64,000 bases of DNA from the NCBI RefSeq assembly GCF_000473365.1, contig NZ_AXBK01000003.1, forward strand, positions 1-64,000, written 5' to 3'. The notes below the pieces were generated by a model. That model had not been told where the DNA came from and ran no database searches. It was given only the letters and a program-made list of their open reading frames with translations. Position numbers and translations under genes: made by a program. The stretch comes from Adhaeribacter aquaticus DSM 16391 (GTDB taxonomy: Bacteria; Bacteroidota; Bacteroidia; Cytophagales; Hymenobacteraceae). Below are positions 9,040 to 18,746 of this stretch, one piece after another; positions within the stretch are counted from its first letter, which is position 1, and each line of letters opens with the position of its first letter.

Positions 9040-9564
9040 TTGGAATCAGAACTGATAGAAGGCTGCCAAAATCGGGACCGGCAGAGCCAAAGTAAGCTCT
9101 ACTCTTTATTGGCGCCCAAAATGTTAGTAGTGTGCCTGCGCTATACCAAAAGCAGGGAAGAAGCTGAAGAAGTTTTACAAAAGGGATTTCTAATTGTATT
9201 TCAGAAGATTTCACTTTTCCGCTTTGAAGGTTCATTAGAAGGTTGGGTGAGGAAAATAATGGTTAACTGCGCACTTCAGGAAGTAAGGGCTAAATCGCCG
9301 ATGCAGTACCAAACCCTTCAAACGCTACCAGATATCGAGGATAAGGAGTATATTTTACCGGAAATAAGCGCTAAAGAATTGATTGCATTGATACAGAAAT
9401 TACCGCCTATGTATCGTGCCGTTTTCAATCTTTATGTTTTTGAAGGAATGAAGCATAAGGAAATTGCATCTCTCCTGAATATTTCAGAAGGTACGTCTAA
9501 ATCAAATTTATCGGATGCAAAGAAGATACTGCAGAAAACGGTTATGCGGCAAAATAAGGTGTAA
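9040..9564 (+). CDS. ECF-family RNA polymerase sigma factor
   Basis: The 174-aa product has the two conserved sigma regions: region 2 (LYSLLAPKMLVVCLRYTKSREEAEEVLQKGFLIVFQKI...FEGSLEGWVRKIMVNCALQ) and region 4 (LPPMYRAVFNLYVFEGMKHKEIASLLNISEGTSKSNL). The start is TTG at 9040; no ATG in frame precedes region 2. It lies 18 bp before a membrane-spanning protein that is probably its partner. It would direct polymerase to a small stress or envelope regulon. The target promoters are not known. Confidence 0.9.
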   Translation: MESELIEGCQNRDRQSQSKLYSLLAPKMLVVCLRYTKSREEAEEVLQKGFLIVFQKISLFRFEGSLEGWVRKIMVNCALQEVRAKSPMQYQTLQTLPDIEDKEYILPEISAKELIALIQKLPPMYRAVFNLYVFEGMKHKEIASLLNISEGTSKSNLSDAKKILQKTVMRQNKV

Positions 9565-9582
9565 AACAAAACATTCGCCAGT

Positions 9583-11154
9583 ATGAGTAAAAAATCTTTA
9601 AATGATCTTGAAAGTCTCTTTAGAGAAAAAATAGAAGAGTATCAGGAGTTACCTTCTGACAAGACGTGGCAAGAAATAGAAAGTAAGTTAGACAGAGACC
9701 CCTATACTATAGGAAAGGATAATAGCTTTCCTAAAAAATGGACTCTTCTTTCAGTTTTATTTATTATCGGGTTGGTAGGCTGCTTTATTTACTATTACCC
9801 CAATTTAAACGCTGAGCGTAGGCAAGCAAACAGCAGCAAAGCTGCGCAAAATCAAATTGGTAAGACCATGCCTGGCAACGTTGCTTTGTCTACGGAACAA
9901 TCTGTCCAAGAAGTAGTAGCATCTGCCAATAATAAAAACAAGAAAGTAGCCGGAAAGAGTAATGTTGCAGAAATTAGTCTAGGTGAGCTTAGCAGAAACA
10001 ACAGCGAGTTAGATAGTGAGGCAATAAAAAAAGAAGAAAGAAAGCTGAATGATAAAAGAAAGCAGCCTTATAAAGTAAATGCCTTGCCTGCTAAAAAAAG
10101 AAAAATCAGGTCATTTAGCCTGGCCATAAGAAAGAAAAAGGCTTTGAGTATTTTTTCTGAAATAGACACAGAAAATGGAAATAAAAAGGCTAATGCAAAT
10201 GCTGATTCATTTTCTAAAGGCAACAGCATTTTGGGGGAACAGCCAGGTAAGATGCCTATAGATTCTTTAGGAGAGAAAAACAACTATGCGTTAAAGCCTT
10301 TACCCCAACAGAACATAAATAGCCCGATAGAAAAAGCAGATACCATAGAGGCTTTTTCAAGTAATAAAATGCCCTCTGCAGATACCATAGCTGAAAAATT
10401 TGCTTTTAAGCAGAAGGACTTGGTGTTTAAACGCCACTTTTCTATTGCCGCAGTTTATGCGCCTAATAAAATCGATAATAAACTAGAACAAGGTGTACAA
10501 CGGTATAAAGAAGATGATAAGAATGTAATCGAGCAGCAGGAAACAATTAAAAGCTCATTTGTTTATGGCGTATTGGCAGAATATAAGTTCAGAGAACATT
10601 GGGCTATCCAAAGTGGCTTGAAGGTTTCTTCAACTACAACCTCTATTCAATCAAAAAATATATTTGCGCGGCCGGAGCTTGCTACCATAACAAGTATTCT
10701 TAGCTATAAATATAACTCCACGGCAGGGTTTACTTATATACCAAATATAAGCGGAGTGCTACTTGCGCTAGGTGACAGTGTGAAAACATTACCATCAGTA
10801 AGCAAAGTAAATTATGCGGTCGTGCCTTTGACCTTACAGTATTCAACTATGGGGCGTTTGTTTTTCACAGGCTCAGCTGGTGTTAACATTAATTTACTCA
10901 CTCGTGCCACATTAGATACAGAAACAGACTTCTTTGGTTTCAGGTTCGCTAGAACGTACAGTTTGCAAGGTTTAAAAAAGAGCTATTTTTCTGGCAGCCT
11001 TGGGCTGGGTATAGGCTATAATGTGTCTGAAAAAATATCTGTATTCTTTTCACCGGCCCAAACCTTTTCTTTTGGACCAGTGAATGAAAATACGCCTGTA
11101 AAAAAATATGAACGGACCATAGGTTACCAGGCCATACTTCGTTACAGGCTTTAA
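9583..11154 (+). CDS. Membrane protein with C-terminal beta-barrel-like domain, sigma-factor partner
   Basis: The 523-aa product has a charged N-terminal part of about 50 residues, one transmembrane helix (WTLLSVLFIIGLVGCFIYYYP, about 49-69), a long Lys/Asn/Ser-rich linker (about 80-280), and a beta-rich C-terminal domain from residue 285 with repeats like YGVLAEYKFREHWAIQSGLKV and GLGIGYNVSEKISVFFSP. This arrangement is common directly after ECF sigma genes in Cytophagales, where the N-terminus may act as an anti-sigma segment. That role is inferred from position. An inner-membrane helix joined to a barrel-like domain is unusual and unexplained. Confidence 0.65.
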   Translation: MSKKSLNDLESLFREKIEEYQELPSDKTWQEIESKLDRDPYTIGKDNSFPKKWTLLSVLFIIGLVGCFIYYYPNLNAERRQANSSKAAQNQIGKTMPGNVALSTEQSVQEVVASANNKNKKVAGKSNVAEISLGELSRNNSELDSEAIKKEERKLNDKRKQPYKVNALPAKKRKIRSFSLAIRKKKALSIFSEIDTENGNKKANANADSFSKGNSILGEQPGKMPIDSLGEKNNYALKPLPQQNINSPIEKADTIEAFSSNKMPSADTIAEKFAFKQKDLVFKRHFSIAAVYAPNKIDNKLEQGVQRYKEDDKNVIEQQETIKSSFVYGVLAEYKFREHWAIQSGLKVSSTTTSIQSKNIFARPELATITSILSYKYNSTAGFTYIPNISGVLLALGDSVKTLPSVSKVNYAVVPLTLQYSTMGRLFFTGSAGVNINLLTRATLDTETDFFGFRFARTYSLQGLKKSYFSGSLGLGIGYNVSEKISVFFSPAQTFSFGPVNENTPVKKYERTIGYQAILRYRL

Positions 11155-11218
11155 CCTTTGTTATACTACTATAAAAATCTTATTAAAGAAAGAAGCTACA
11201 TCTGTCAGTAAAAATCTG

Positions 11219-11255
11219 GGGCAAATGCTGTTGAAAAGTTCAACAGCATTTGCCC
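11219..11255 (+). terminator. Strong hairpin after the 523-aa gene
   Basis: A perfect 17-bp stem (GGGCAAATGCTGTTGAA, 11219-11235, paired with 11239-11255) with a 3-nt loop lies 64 bp after the stop codon. No T-run follows, so it may act as an RNA-stabilising hairpin as much as a terminator. The rest of the gap to 11502 shows nothing else. Confidence 0.6.
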
Positions 11256-11502
11256 GGCGATAAAAGATAATTACTGGCTTTTGTCATGTCAGCCTAGAGC
11301 TCACTTACCTGCGGAAGGTCGACGGGCATCCCTTTAAAGACGGTGACGTTGGCAAGGGATCCAGTTTGAAATAGCTTTTATCAATTTAGAACTTTAGGTT
11401 TAAAATGTTTTCGCAAACAGTTTTACCTTCCTAATCATTTGGAAGTTAAAAACTCTAAACAGCTTCGCGTTGAATAAGAGGAGTAAATTAACATATTTAC
11501 TT

Positions 11503-12459
11503 TTAATATCTTTCTCCGGCCGCTGAATCGGGCGGAAAGATGCTGTCAATTTCGGATACTTCTGCTGGACTTAAATTTACTTCCACAGACTTCACGTTTT
11601 CTTCCAAATATTTCCGGCGTTTGGTTCCCGGTATGGGCACCAGCTCTTCTCCTTTAGCCAATACCCAAGCTAAGGCTAATTGCGAAGGCGAAATGCCTTT
11701 GTCTTTTGCCAGTTGCTCAACCTTTTTTACGATGTCCAGGTTCTTTTGGAAATTTTCCCCCATAAACCTTGGATTAAACCTCCGGAAATCCCCTTCTTCA
11801 AAATCATCCGGGCTTTTAATCGCGCCGGTTAAAAACCCCCGGCCTAACGGGCTATATGGCACAAATCCTATTCCTAAACGCCGCGTAGTTTCCAGTACGC
11901 CATTGGTTTCTACATCTCTCGTCCACAAGGAATATTCGGTTTGCACCGCAGTGATGGGATGGGTTCGGTGGGCTCTTTCTATGAGGGCTGGTTCCGCTTC
12001 CGAAATACCCAGGAAACGCACCTTTCCTTGCTTTACCAGCTCGCTCATCGCGCCAATGGTATCTTCTATGGGCACCTTGGGGTCCATCCGATGCTGGTAA
12101 TACAGGTCAATGGTTTCTATGCCCAACCGCTTTAAACTCCCTTCTGCCGATTTGAAGACCGTTTCAGGCCTGCCATCAATAACAGCCCCCTCTGGACCCC
12201 ACATCACGCCAAATTTGGTGGCGATAAAAATGCCATCGCGCTTGCCTTTTATCGCCTGTCCCAGCAACTCTTCGTTAGTATATGGGCCATACAATTCGGC
12301 GGTGTCTAAAAAATTGACACCCAATTCCAGTGCCCGGTGGATGGTGGCCACCGATTCTTCGGTGTTATCCCGGTCGCCGTAAAAGGCACTCATGCCCATT
12401 AGTCCCAGGCCAATTTCTGATACCTCAGGTCCGTTTTTTCCTAATGTCCTTTTTCTCAT
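11503..12459 (-). CDS. Aldo/keto reductase
   Basis: The 318-aa TIM-barrel NADPH-dependent reductase has the full catalytic tetrad: Asp52 and Tyr57 ([10 protein letters not shown]), Lys82 (ATKFG) and His123 (YYQHRMDP). The cofactor-binding end ([15 protein letters not shown]) is also present. Sequence style is that of the AKR13/YakC-like group that reduces small aldehydes. It is monocistronic, with more than 400 bp of intergenic DNA upstream. Confidence 0.9.
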   Translation of the reverse strand: MRKRTLGKNGPEVSEIGLGLMGMSAFYGDRDNTEESVATIHRALELGVNFLDTAELYGPYTNEELLGQAIKGKRDGIFIATKFGVMWGPEGAVIDGRPETVFKSAEGSLKRLGIETIDLYYQHRMDPKVPIEDTIGAMSELVKQGKVRFLGISEAEPALIERAHRTHPITAVQTEYSLWTRDVETNGVLETTRRLGIGFVPYSPLGRGFLTGAIKSPDDFEEGDFRRFNPRFMGENFQKNLDIVKKVEQLAKDKGISPSQLALAWVLAKGEELVPIPGTKRRKYLEENVKSVEVNLSPAEVSEIDSIFPPDSAAGERY

Positions 12460-12877
12460 CCTTGTTTTTTAAATAGTTTAAAAAATTTGTTAATCGCTTC
12501 GTTATAAGTTCAAATAGACTATTTAGAGCGATTGGTCATCCAACGTAATATACTGTTTATCATGTTAGTTGTTTTATTAAGCTTAAATGTAGTCTAATAG
12601 AAACGGACAGGTAAGGTAGGAAAAGAAAAAAAGTTAAATTGTACTACTATAAAACGCTTTAATATGTCCAAAATTCCATAAATAACCGCAAAAGCAACTA
12701 CTAAAATTTTACCTGTTGTCTGGTTAAACTTAGGACTGACTAAACAATCTTAAAAAGCAAGAGGCGGCATTACAATCTACTTTGGGATTCAACTAAACTA
12801 TTATACTATGACGTGCCAGTCCCAGAGTAAAAAATACCAGCTATGAATAGTACAGGCATAAGCATATATTAGGTTTA
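12460..12877. other. Intergenic region, nothing recognised
   Basis: AT-rich DNA between two minus-strand transcription units. It must hold the promoter of the aldo/keto reductase gene near 12460-12560. No repeat, RNA or remnant gene was recognised. Confidence 0.4.
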
Positions 12878-13147
12878 TCAGGCTGCTTTATCCTGTATAT
12901 TGCTTTGGGCAAGGATCAACTCAATGAAGGCTTCTACCGTAAGTTGCAATGGAATGCAATTTTCCCGGATTTCTACTGCGTGTTTCCATTCTAATTCGTT
13001 TAAAAACCAGTTTATATCTTGCGTAGTTAAGTTAAGGTTTTTTAAGGTTATTTTCTTTACATGATTGAAATCGGCGGGAATAGTCCATTCAGTTTTCATT
13101 AGCTGAAAAGTATCTTTGGCAGTAATATTTAACATAGTGAGTGGCAT
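12878..13147 (-). CDS. Hypothetical protein, 89 aa, last gene of the efflux operon
   Basis: This small soluble protein (MPLTMLNITAKDTFQLMKTEW...DINWFLNELEWKHAVEI...LTVEAFIELILAQ) is mixed alpha/beta, with a helical end that faintly resembles an acyl-carrier fold, but the D-S-L attachment motif is absent. It follows the TolC-family gene by 30 bp on the same strand, so it is likely co-transcribed. Function unknown. Confidence 0.6.
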   Translation of the reverse strand: MPLTMLNITAKDTFQLMKTEWTIPADFNHVKKITLKNLNLTTQDINWFLNELEWKHAVEIRENCIPLQLTVEAFIELILAQSNIQDKAA

Positions 13148-13177
13148 TTTGAAATAAGTAAAAAGAATTTAAATGGT

Positions 13178-14470
13178 TTATTTTATCTTTCCGTTTAAAC
13201 TTCCGGTGAAATACTGGTAAACAGTTGCTTTAAGCTGAAAATTAGCATAAGCATTAACATGCGCACTGGATGCCTCCTGGTAAGAAGTCTGGGCGCCCAT
13301 TAATTCAGTAATTCCGATCAGGCCGCTGGCGTAATTATCCTGGCTTACTTTAAGATTTTCCTGGGCAAGTTCCAGGTTTTCCTTCGCAAACAGAATCTCT
13401 TTCCGGACATCGGTCAGGTCATACCAGGCTTTGGTGATGCCTACTTTCAACTGGTTTTGGGCCGATACAAAATTATGTTGGGCTTTTTGTTCGCTGATGG
13501 CGCGTTTTTTCATATTCTGCTTTCCCTGGCCCCACCAATCCGAAATAGGTACACTTACTGTTCCCATCGCTATCGGCATGAAACTATTGCCCAGGCCACT
13601 ATCCACACTTCCGATTTGGGCCGCATTCACACCAAACGATACGGCAGGCAGTAAATCGGCCCGGGTTAGTTTGGTTTGTAGTTTTTCCGCTTCCAGACTT
13701 TTTTGCAGCAGCCGGTAATAATCATTCTCCGTTAAGGAAGTATCCGGAACCGTAGCGGCCAAAGCAGGCACCAAGGTAGTTATAAACGTATCCTGCATTA
13801 CTAAAAGTGAATCGTACGGAAGTCCCACGTACACGCAGAAGTCCAGTAAGGCCAGTTTCTTTCCGTTTTCAAGCTTGCTTTTGTTCAGCAGTAATCTACT
13901 GCGCTGCACTTTTACTTTTAACTGGTCATTACGGGCAATCAGGCCGGAAGCCAATAAATCATTCTGCTGCTTCAGAATACCGTCTAATAGCTTTTCGTTT
14001 GCCACCAGGGTTTTGTGCTGTTCCTGAATGTTGACCAGATTCCAGTATTTTTGCTCTGTTACCAGCAAGACTGAATCCAGCGATTGTTTGGCCCTGATTT
14101 TATTTACTTCCAGTTGCAGGGCCGCCAGCTGATTAGCGGTTCTGATTTTACCGCCTACATACAGCGGTTGGGTAGCGCTGGCCCCGGCGAAATAAAAGTT
14201 GTTAATCCCCCGTTCCAGCAAAGGCGGCATGGCACCAATCAAATCCTTGAAACCATAGACACCCACCCCGGTCAAACTAACCGAGGGTAGATAAGCTGAT
14301 TTAGCTGCTTTCACATCGGCTTCGGCCGAAGCAATATCTAACTTTCCGTTTTTAATGGCCGTGCTGTAGGCTAGAGCGGTCTGTTTACTTTTATCCAGAG
14401 TAATGGTATGCTCCTGGGCCTGCGCCAGTAAGGTCAGGCACATAAATATATTTATTAAAATAAGTCTCAT
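13178..14470 (-). CDS. TolC-family outer membrane efflux protein (system 1)
   Basis: The start is placed at 14470 (MRLILINIFMCLTLLAQAQ), which gives a signal peptide and 431 aa. Two long coiled-coil halves typical of TolC are visible (DIASAEADVKAAKSAYLPSVSL; NYASGLIGITELMGAQTSYQEA). It would form the outer membrane channel for the RND pump encoded just upstream (start only 16 bp after the pump's stop). A decayed copy of part of this gene lies at 711-850. Confidence 0.9.
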   Translation of the reverse strand: MRLILINIFMCLTLLAQAQEHTITLDKSKQTALAYSTAIKNGKLDIASAEADVKAAKSAYLPSVSLTGVGVYGFKDLIGAMPPLLERGINNFYFAGASATQPLYVGGKIRTANQLAALQLEVNKIRAKQSLDSVLLVTEQKYWNLVNIQEQHKTLVANEKLLDGILKQQNDLLASGLIARNDQLKVKVQRSRLLLNKSKLENGKKLALLDFCVYVGLPYDSLLVMQDTFITTLVPALAATVPDTSLTENDYYRLLQKSLEAEKLQTKLTRADLLPAVSFGVNAAQIGSVDSGLGNSFMPIAMGTVSVPISDWWGQGKQNMKKRAISEQKAQHNFVSAQNQLKVGITKAWYDLTDVRKEILFAKENLELAQENLKVSQDNYASGLIGITELMGAQTSYQEASSAHVNAYANFQLKATVYQYFTGSLNGKIK

Positions 14471-14486
14471 AATGGGTATAATATAG

Positions 14487-17400
14487 TTAAATGGCGGGCA
14501 CAGGGGTGACGTTATTCTCAGGGGCATGAGCATCTTCTTTGCGGAAAGCCAACCAGTACAAAGTAGGCAAGGCAAAAAGCGTCAGCAACATAGAAACCAG
14601 TAGCCCGAAGCAAATTACCGTGCCCAGCGGCCCCCACAGGGTTGAGCGGCTGACAATCATCGGGATAACGCCCACGGCGGCGGCCGAAGAAGTCAGGAAA
14701 ATAGGCCGCATCCGGCGCTCCGCCGCTACCCGGGCCGCTTCTTTCACACTTAATCCTTCTTTTTCCCGGAGTTCATCGGCAAAGTCAATCAGAATAATAC
14801 CGTTCCGGACTACAATACCGCACAAGGCCAGTAATCCTAAGAAAGAAGTAAAGCCAAAGGGGTATTGCATCAACATTAAGCCCACGGAAGCGCCCAGTAT
14901 ACTTAGGAACATGGTGGTCAGGCTAAGCACGGCGTGCTTGATGCGCTTGAAGTGCCAAACCAAAATCAGGAAAATAACGACTACGCTCATACCCAACGAA
15001 AGCCCCATGGGTAAAATATTTTCTTCCTGCATTTCCAGTTCGCCGCCATAGCTGATGCTCACGCCTTCGGGTACGTTTAAAGCTTTGATAGCGGGTTGAA
15101 TGTGACCTAGGATGTTGTTGGCTACGGCATCTTTGGTCATGTCCATGCGCACCGTCAGGGTGCGAACCCCGTTGCGGCGTGCAATCTGGCCCTGGTGCCA
15201 TTCGGGCGCAATTTGGGCTACCTGACGCAGCGGCACCACAGTTTGCGATTGCTGCACCGGAATCCGCAAGTCCAGCAAAGCATTAGTACTGCTTCTTACC
15301 GCTTCGCTGGTCTTTACTTTCACGTCTAACGGGTAGCTGGCTTCCCACACCTGGGTAGCCGGCAATCCCTGCATATTCATGGCCACGATGTTGGCCACAT
15401 CTTCTTTGGTTAGTCCTAAACGCGCCGCTTCGTTGTGCTTCACCTCCAGCCGGATGCCTTCCTTCATTTCCTCATAATCTGTCCGGACCCAGGTAATGCC
15501 AAGCTGCTTTTTCCCTATTTCTGTTACCTGTTCACCTATATTTTTAAGCACCGCTATATCGTTGCCGGAAATGCGCACTTCAATGGGCGCCGGGGTGGGT
15601 ACCATGGTAAGCTGTTTCATCCGGACATAGGCCGTTGGGAAAATATTGCTGTATTTGATTTCGTATTCCCCCAAAATTTCTTCGGTAGCTTCCTGGGTAG
15701 TGGTATTAATCAGTACTTGGGCATAGTTCTCGGCCGGCAGGTTGGGCGCATAAAGCGTGTGGAAACGGGGAGAAGCCGTACCGATAAAACTGGTATACGA
15801 AACAATGCGTTCGTCCTGGGCCATGATGTTTTCCATCTTTTTCACCACGTTGTCGGTTTGCGCCAGGTTATAGCCCTGCGGCAGGTAAATTTCCATGGCA
15901 AACTGGTTGCGCTCTACCTTCGGGAACAACTGCTGCGGCAAAAGCGCCATTAATATTGCTCCAATCACCACCGAAAGAACCGCGAAAAGGGTCGTTAAGA
16001 CCGGATGATTGATGGCATTGCTGATGTGGCGGTCGAACACTTTTTGCACCCGGTCCAGCATAGATGGTTTCCCAGTAGGGGAGTTGCCGTGGTTTAGCCC
16101 TTTCTTAATGAACAAAGTATTAAAATACGGCACCAAAAGCATGGAAATAATCAGCGACAGCGATAAGGCGATAATAATAGTGAAGGGGAACATGCCCACA
16201 AAATCGGCCGCTACGCCTTCCATAAAAAACATGAGCGGGGCGAAGGTGGCGGCAATGGCCAGGGTGGCCGTAAATACAGACGGAAATAATTCAACGGCGC
16301 TGCTTTCGGCCGCCTTCCAAACCGATAAGCCGTGGTCGAGCTTTTCGACATGGTTGTCAATGACTACAATCGGGTCGTCTACCACAATTCCCAGCACAAT
16401 AATAAGAGCCGCCAGCGTTACCGTGTTTAGTTCGTAGCCCAGCAGGTACATAATAGCGAGCGTCGCCGCAATGGTAATCGGAATAGTAGCTGCCGCTACC
16501 GAAGCTACCCGGAAAGGCAGGAGCAAGAGGGTCACAATAATTACCCCCACCAAGGCAAAGCCAAACTCCTGCATAAAGTGGGAAATAGACTCATCTACTA
16601 CTTCCGGCTGGTTGGCCAGCCTGGTGATATGGATATCGGCAGGCTGTTTACTTTGTATTTGCTGCAGGCGCGCTTCTACTTCTTCCCCGAAATGCACAAT
16701 ATTGTTCCCAGTCGCCATTTCCATGGAGATAACAATGCATTTGGTGCCATTAGCGGTTACATACGATTCGGGGTCTTCGTATTCCCGTTTGATGGTGGCA
16801 ATATCGCGCAGGCGAACCACATTGCCGTTGGCATTACTCTGGATAATCTGGTCGGCCAGGTCGGCTTCCGATTTAAAGAAGGACGTTAAATGAATAGGCC
16901 GGTCAATTACGTCGCCGTTCAGGCTGCCCGCCTGATTAATGGCGCCTTCCTTCTGCAAAGCCTGCATCAGCGAACCCGACGTTATGCCGTAATTAATCAG
17001 CTTGTTATTATCTACATAAATGCTGATTTGTTCGTTTAAGGCACCCACCCGGGTAATTCTGGCCAGGCTACCAATCCCCCGCAACTCATCCTCCATTTCC
17101 TCCACGTGTTTCTGTAAGTCTTTGTAAGGCCGGGTTTTGGATTCTACGGCCAGCAGTACCGCCGAGGTGCTGCCGAACTCACTGTTCACCACAAGGCCTA
17201 AAACCTCCTGGGGTAACTGAGCTTTTAGTAAAAGGGTCCCGTTTTTTAGCTTATTCCAGAAATCTTTGGTGTCACTGGCCTGTACCTGGGCGGCTACTTC
17301 CACGAAAATGTACATTATGCCATCACGGGAATAAGAATAGGTTTTGGTTTTATCTACTTCGTTAAAGCTAAAAAGGTATTCTTCTACTTTTTTGGTCAGT

Positions 17401-17597
17401 TGCTGTTCTACCTGCTCTGATGACGCTCCCGGATAAACACCCACAATTACGCCTTGCCGGATGGTGAAACTCGGAAATTCGTTGCGGGGCATATTAAAAA
17501 GGGCATAAATGCCCAAGGCTACCAACACTGTGGCAAGGGCAAGCGGGAGAGCCTTATACCGCATGGCCCATTCCACCATATTTCTATTTTCTTTCAT
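14487..17597 (-). CDS. RND efflux pump permease (system 1)
   Basis: A start at 17597 (MKENRNMVEWAMRYKALPLALATVL) gives 1036 aa, the normal length for AcrB-type pumps; the frame is open to 17627. Twelve hydrophobic segments and two large periplasmic loops are evident. The proton-relay aspartates are present in transmembrane helix 4 (VLGIVVDDPIVVIDNHVEKL). YPGASSEQVEQQLTKKVEEYL is the usual start of the porter domain. It exports small toxic compounds by proton antiport together with the adaptor (17617) and the TolC channel (13178). The three genes are tightly spaced under a TetR-type regulator. Confidence 0.93.
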   Translation of the reverse strand: MKENRNMVEWAMRYKALPLALATVLVALGIYALFNMPRNEFPSFTIRQGVIVGVYPGASSEQVEQQLTKKVEEYLFSFNEVDKTKTYSYSRDGIMYIFVEVAAQVQASDTKDFWNKLKNGTLLLKAQLPQEVLGLVVNSEFGSTSAVLLAVESKTRPYKDLQKHVEEMEDELRGIGSLARITRVGALNEQISIYVDNNKLINYGITSGSLMQALQKEGAINQAGSLNGDVIDRPIHLTSFFKSEADLADQIIQSNANGNVVRLRDIATIKREYEDPESYVTANGTKCIVISMEMATGNNIVHFGEEVEARLQQIQSKQPADIHITRLANQPEVVDESISHFMQEFGFALVGVIIVTLLLLPFRVASVAAATIPITIAATLAIMYLLGYELNTVTLAALIIVLGIVVDDPIVVIDNHVEKLDHGLSVWKAAESSAVELFPSVFTATLAIAATFAPLMFFMEGVAADFVGMFPFTIIIALSLSLIISMLLVPYFNTLFIKKGLNHGNSPTGKPSMLDRVQKVFDRHISNAINHPVLTTLFAVLSVVIGAILMALLPQQLFPKVERNQFAMEIYLPQGYNLAQTDNVVKKMENIMAQDERIVSYTSFIGTASPRFHTLYAPNLPAENYAQVLINTTTQEATEEILGEYEIKYSNIFPTAYVRMKQLTMVPTPAPIEVRISGNDIAVLKNIGEQVTEIGKKQLGITWVRTDYEEMKEGIRLEVKHNEAARLGLTKEDVANIVAMNMQGLPATQVWEASYPLDVKVKTSEAVRSSTNALLDLRIPVQQSQTVVPLRQVAQIAPEWHQGQIARRNGVRTLTVRMDMTKDAVANNILGHIQPAIKALNVPEGVSISYGGELEMQEENILPMGLSLGMSVVVIFLILVWHFKRIKHAVLSLTTMFLSILGASVGLMLMQYPFGFTSFLGLLALCGIVVRNGIILIDFADELREKEGLSVKEAARVAAERRMRPIFLTSSAAAVGVIPMIVSRSTLWGPLGTVICFGLLVSMLLTLFALPTLYWLAFRKEDAHAPENNVTPVPAI

Positions 17598-17616
17598 AAA
17601 TAAATCGGAAGGCTGT

Positions 17617-18681
17617 TTACCGCACAATTTGAATGGCGGTGCTGTCAGTTAATTTGTGATAACCGGAGGTGATAAGATTTTCGGAGCCCTGAAGCCCTTT
17701 GGTTACCCGGATGCCGTTGTTGTATAAAGTGCCGGTCTGGATGGTTTTACGCAACGCCATTTTGCCGTCGGCACTGGCAACGTACACATAATTTTGCCCG
17801 TTCACGTCTACCTGCACGGCTTCTACCGGCACAATCAGCTGGCCGGCAGTAGCCGTGGCGTTGCCGTCTGAGTTATTCTGAAAGGCTACATTGCAAACCA
17901 TACCGGGCTTTAGCTCTTCACTGGGGTTGGGTAAACTAATTTTAACCGTATAATTGGGAGTACCAGCCGCGGCCAGTACGGCTACTTCGTCCACCGTTCC
18001 CTCTATTTGTTTATTGCCTAATGCTGGCACCGTTACTTGGGCTTTATCTCCTTTTTGGTACGTATTTATTTCGGCTTCCGGAATGGGTACAGCTACGCTG
18101 ACGCGGGAAATATCCAGTATCTGCACCGCCGGTGCGCCGGGAGCCGCCAACGAACCGGCTTCTATTTTTTTAGCACCGATATACCCGCTTTGGGGGGCAT
18201 AAAGTTTGGTATGGGCAATGTTCTGGTAAGTAGCCCGGGCCGCCGAACGAGCCTGGTCGTATTGCGATTTGGCTTCCAGCATCCTGATTTCGGCAATACT
18301 GCCTTTCCTGAAAACTTCTGCAATTCGTTTATAATTTTCCTCCGCCAATCTTACCTGGGCCATCTGAACTTCGTACTGGCTGCGGTAAGCGGTTTCATCT
18401 ACGGTGGCAATAAGTTGTCCTTTTTTGACAAATTGCCCTTCTGCCACGGGTACGGAAGTTACATTGCCGGATACCAGGAAACTTAGTTGCACCACTTTGT
18501 TGGCCTGGATGGTACCGGTATATTCCAGGTGGCTGCCTTGGTTTTGGGCGTTCGCCAACGCCACTGTTTCTACCCGCACCGGTTCAATGGTCTTAACTTT
18601 TTCCTGATTCTTTTGACAAGCACTATTGAGCAAGCCAACTACAATTAAAATGGCTGCTAAGGGATTTTTCAGTAGTTTCAT
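17617..18681 (-). CDS. RND efflux periplasmic adaptor, lipoprotein (system 1)
   Basis: Starting at 18681, the 354-aa product has a lipoprotein signal (ILIVVGLLNSAC, cysteine about 22). The lipoyl-like half-motif VPVAEGQFVKKGQLIATVDE, an alpha-hairpin and the matching second lipoyl half (KLYAPQSGYIGAKKIEAGSLAAPG) follow. It links the pump to the TolC channel in the periplasm. Its stop lies 19 bp before the chosen pump start. Confidence 0.92.
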   Translation of the reverse strand: MKLLKNPLAAILIVVGLLNSACQKNQEKVKTIEPVRVETVALANAQNQGSHLEYTGTIQANKVVQLSFLVSGNVTSVPVAEGQFVKKGQLIATVDETAYRSQYEVQMAQVRLAEENYKRIAEVFRKGSIAEIRMLEAKSQYDQARSAARATYQNIAHTKLYAPQSGYIGAKKIEAGSLAAPGAPAVQILDISRVSVAVPIPEAEINTYQKGDKAQVTVPALGNKQIEGTVDEVAVLAAAGTPNYTVKISLPNPSEELKPGMVCNVAFQNNSDGNATATAGQLIVPVEAVQVDVNGQNYVYVASADGKMALRKTIQTGTLYNNGIRVTKGLQGSENLITSGYHKLTDSTAIQIVR

Positions 18682-18704
18682 GTAATAAATATTTTTTAAA
18701 CATT

Positions 18705-18729
18705 CTAACAAAATATGTATTTTTGTCGA
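18705..18729. promoter_or_regulatory. Candidate TetR operator upstream of the adaptor gene
   Basis: An imperfect palindrome (ACAAAATA-TG-TATTTTTGT) sits between the TetR and adaptor genes. Its right end, TTTTGTCGA (18721-18729), is the exact complement of TCGACAAAA found in the palindrome before the TetR gene. The same regulator probably binds both. Confidence 0.5.
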
Positions 18730-18746
18730 TTTTTAAGGAAAAAATT

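Noticed and set aside
14539-16893. Several plus-strand frames of 90-170 codons
   Set aside because: They are reverse-strand shadows of the GC-rich pump gene.
14487-17597. Heavy-metal (CusA-type) pump
   Set aside because: No metal-binding proteins or metal-sensing regulator accompany it; a general AcrB-type role with a TetR regulator is more likely.
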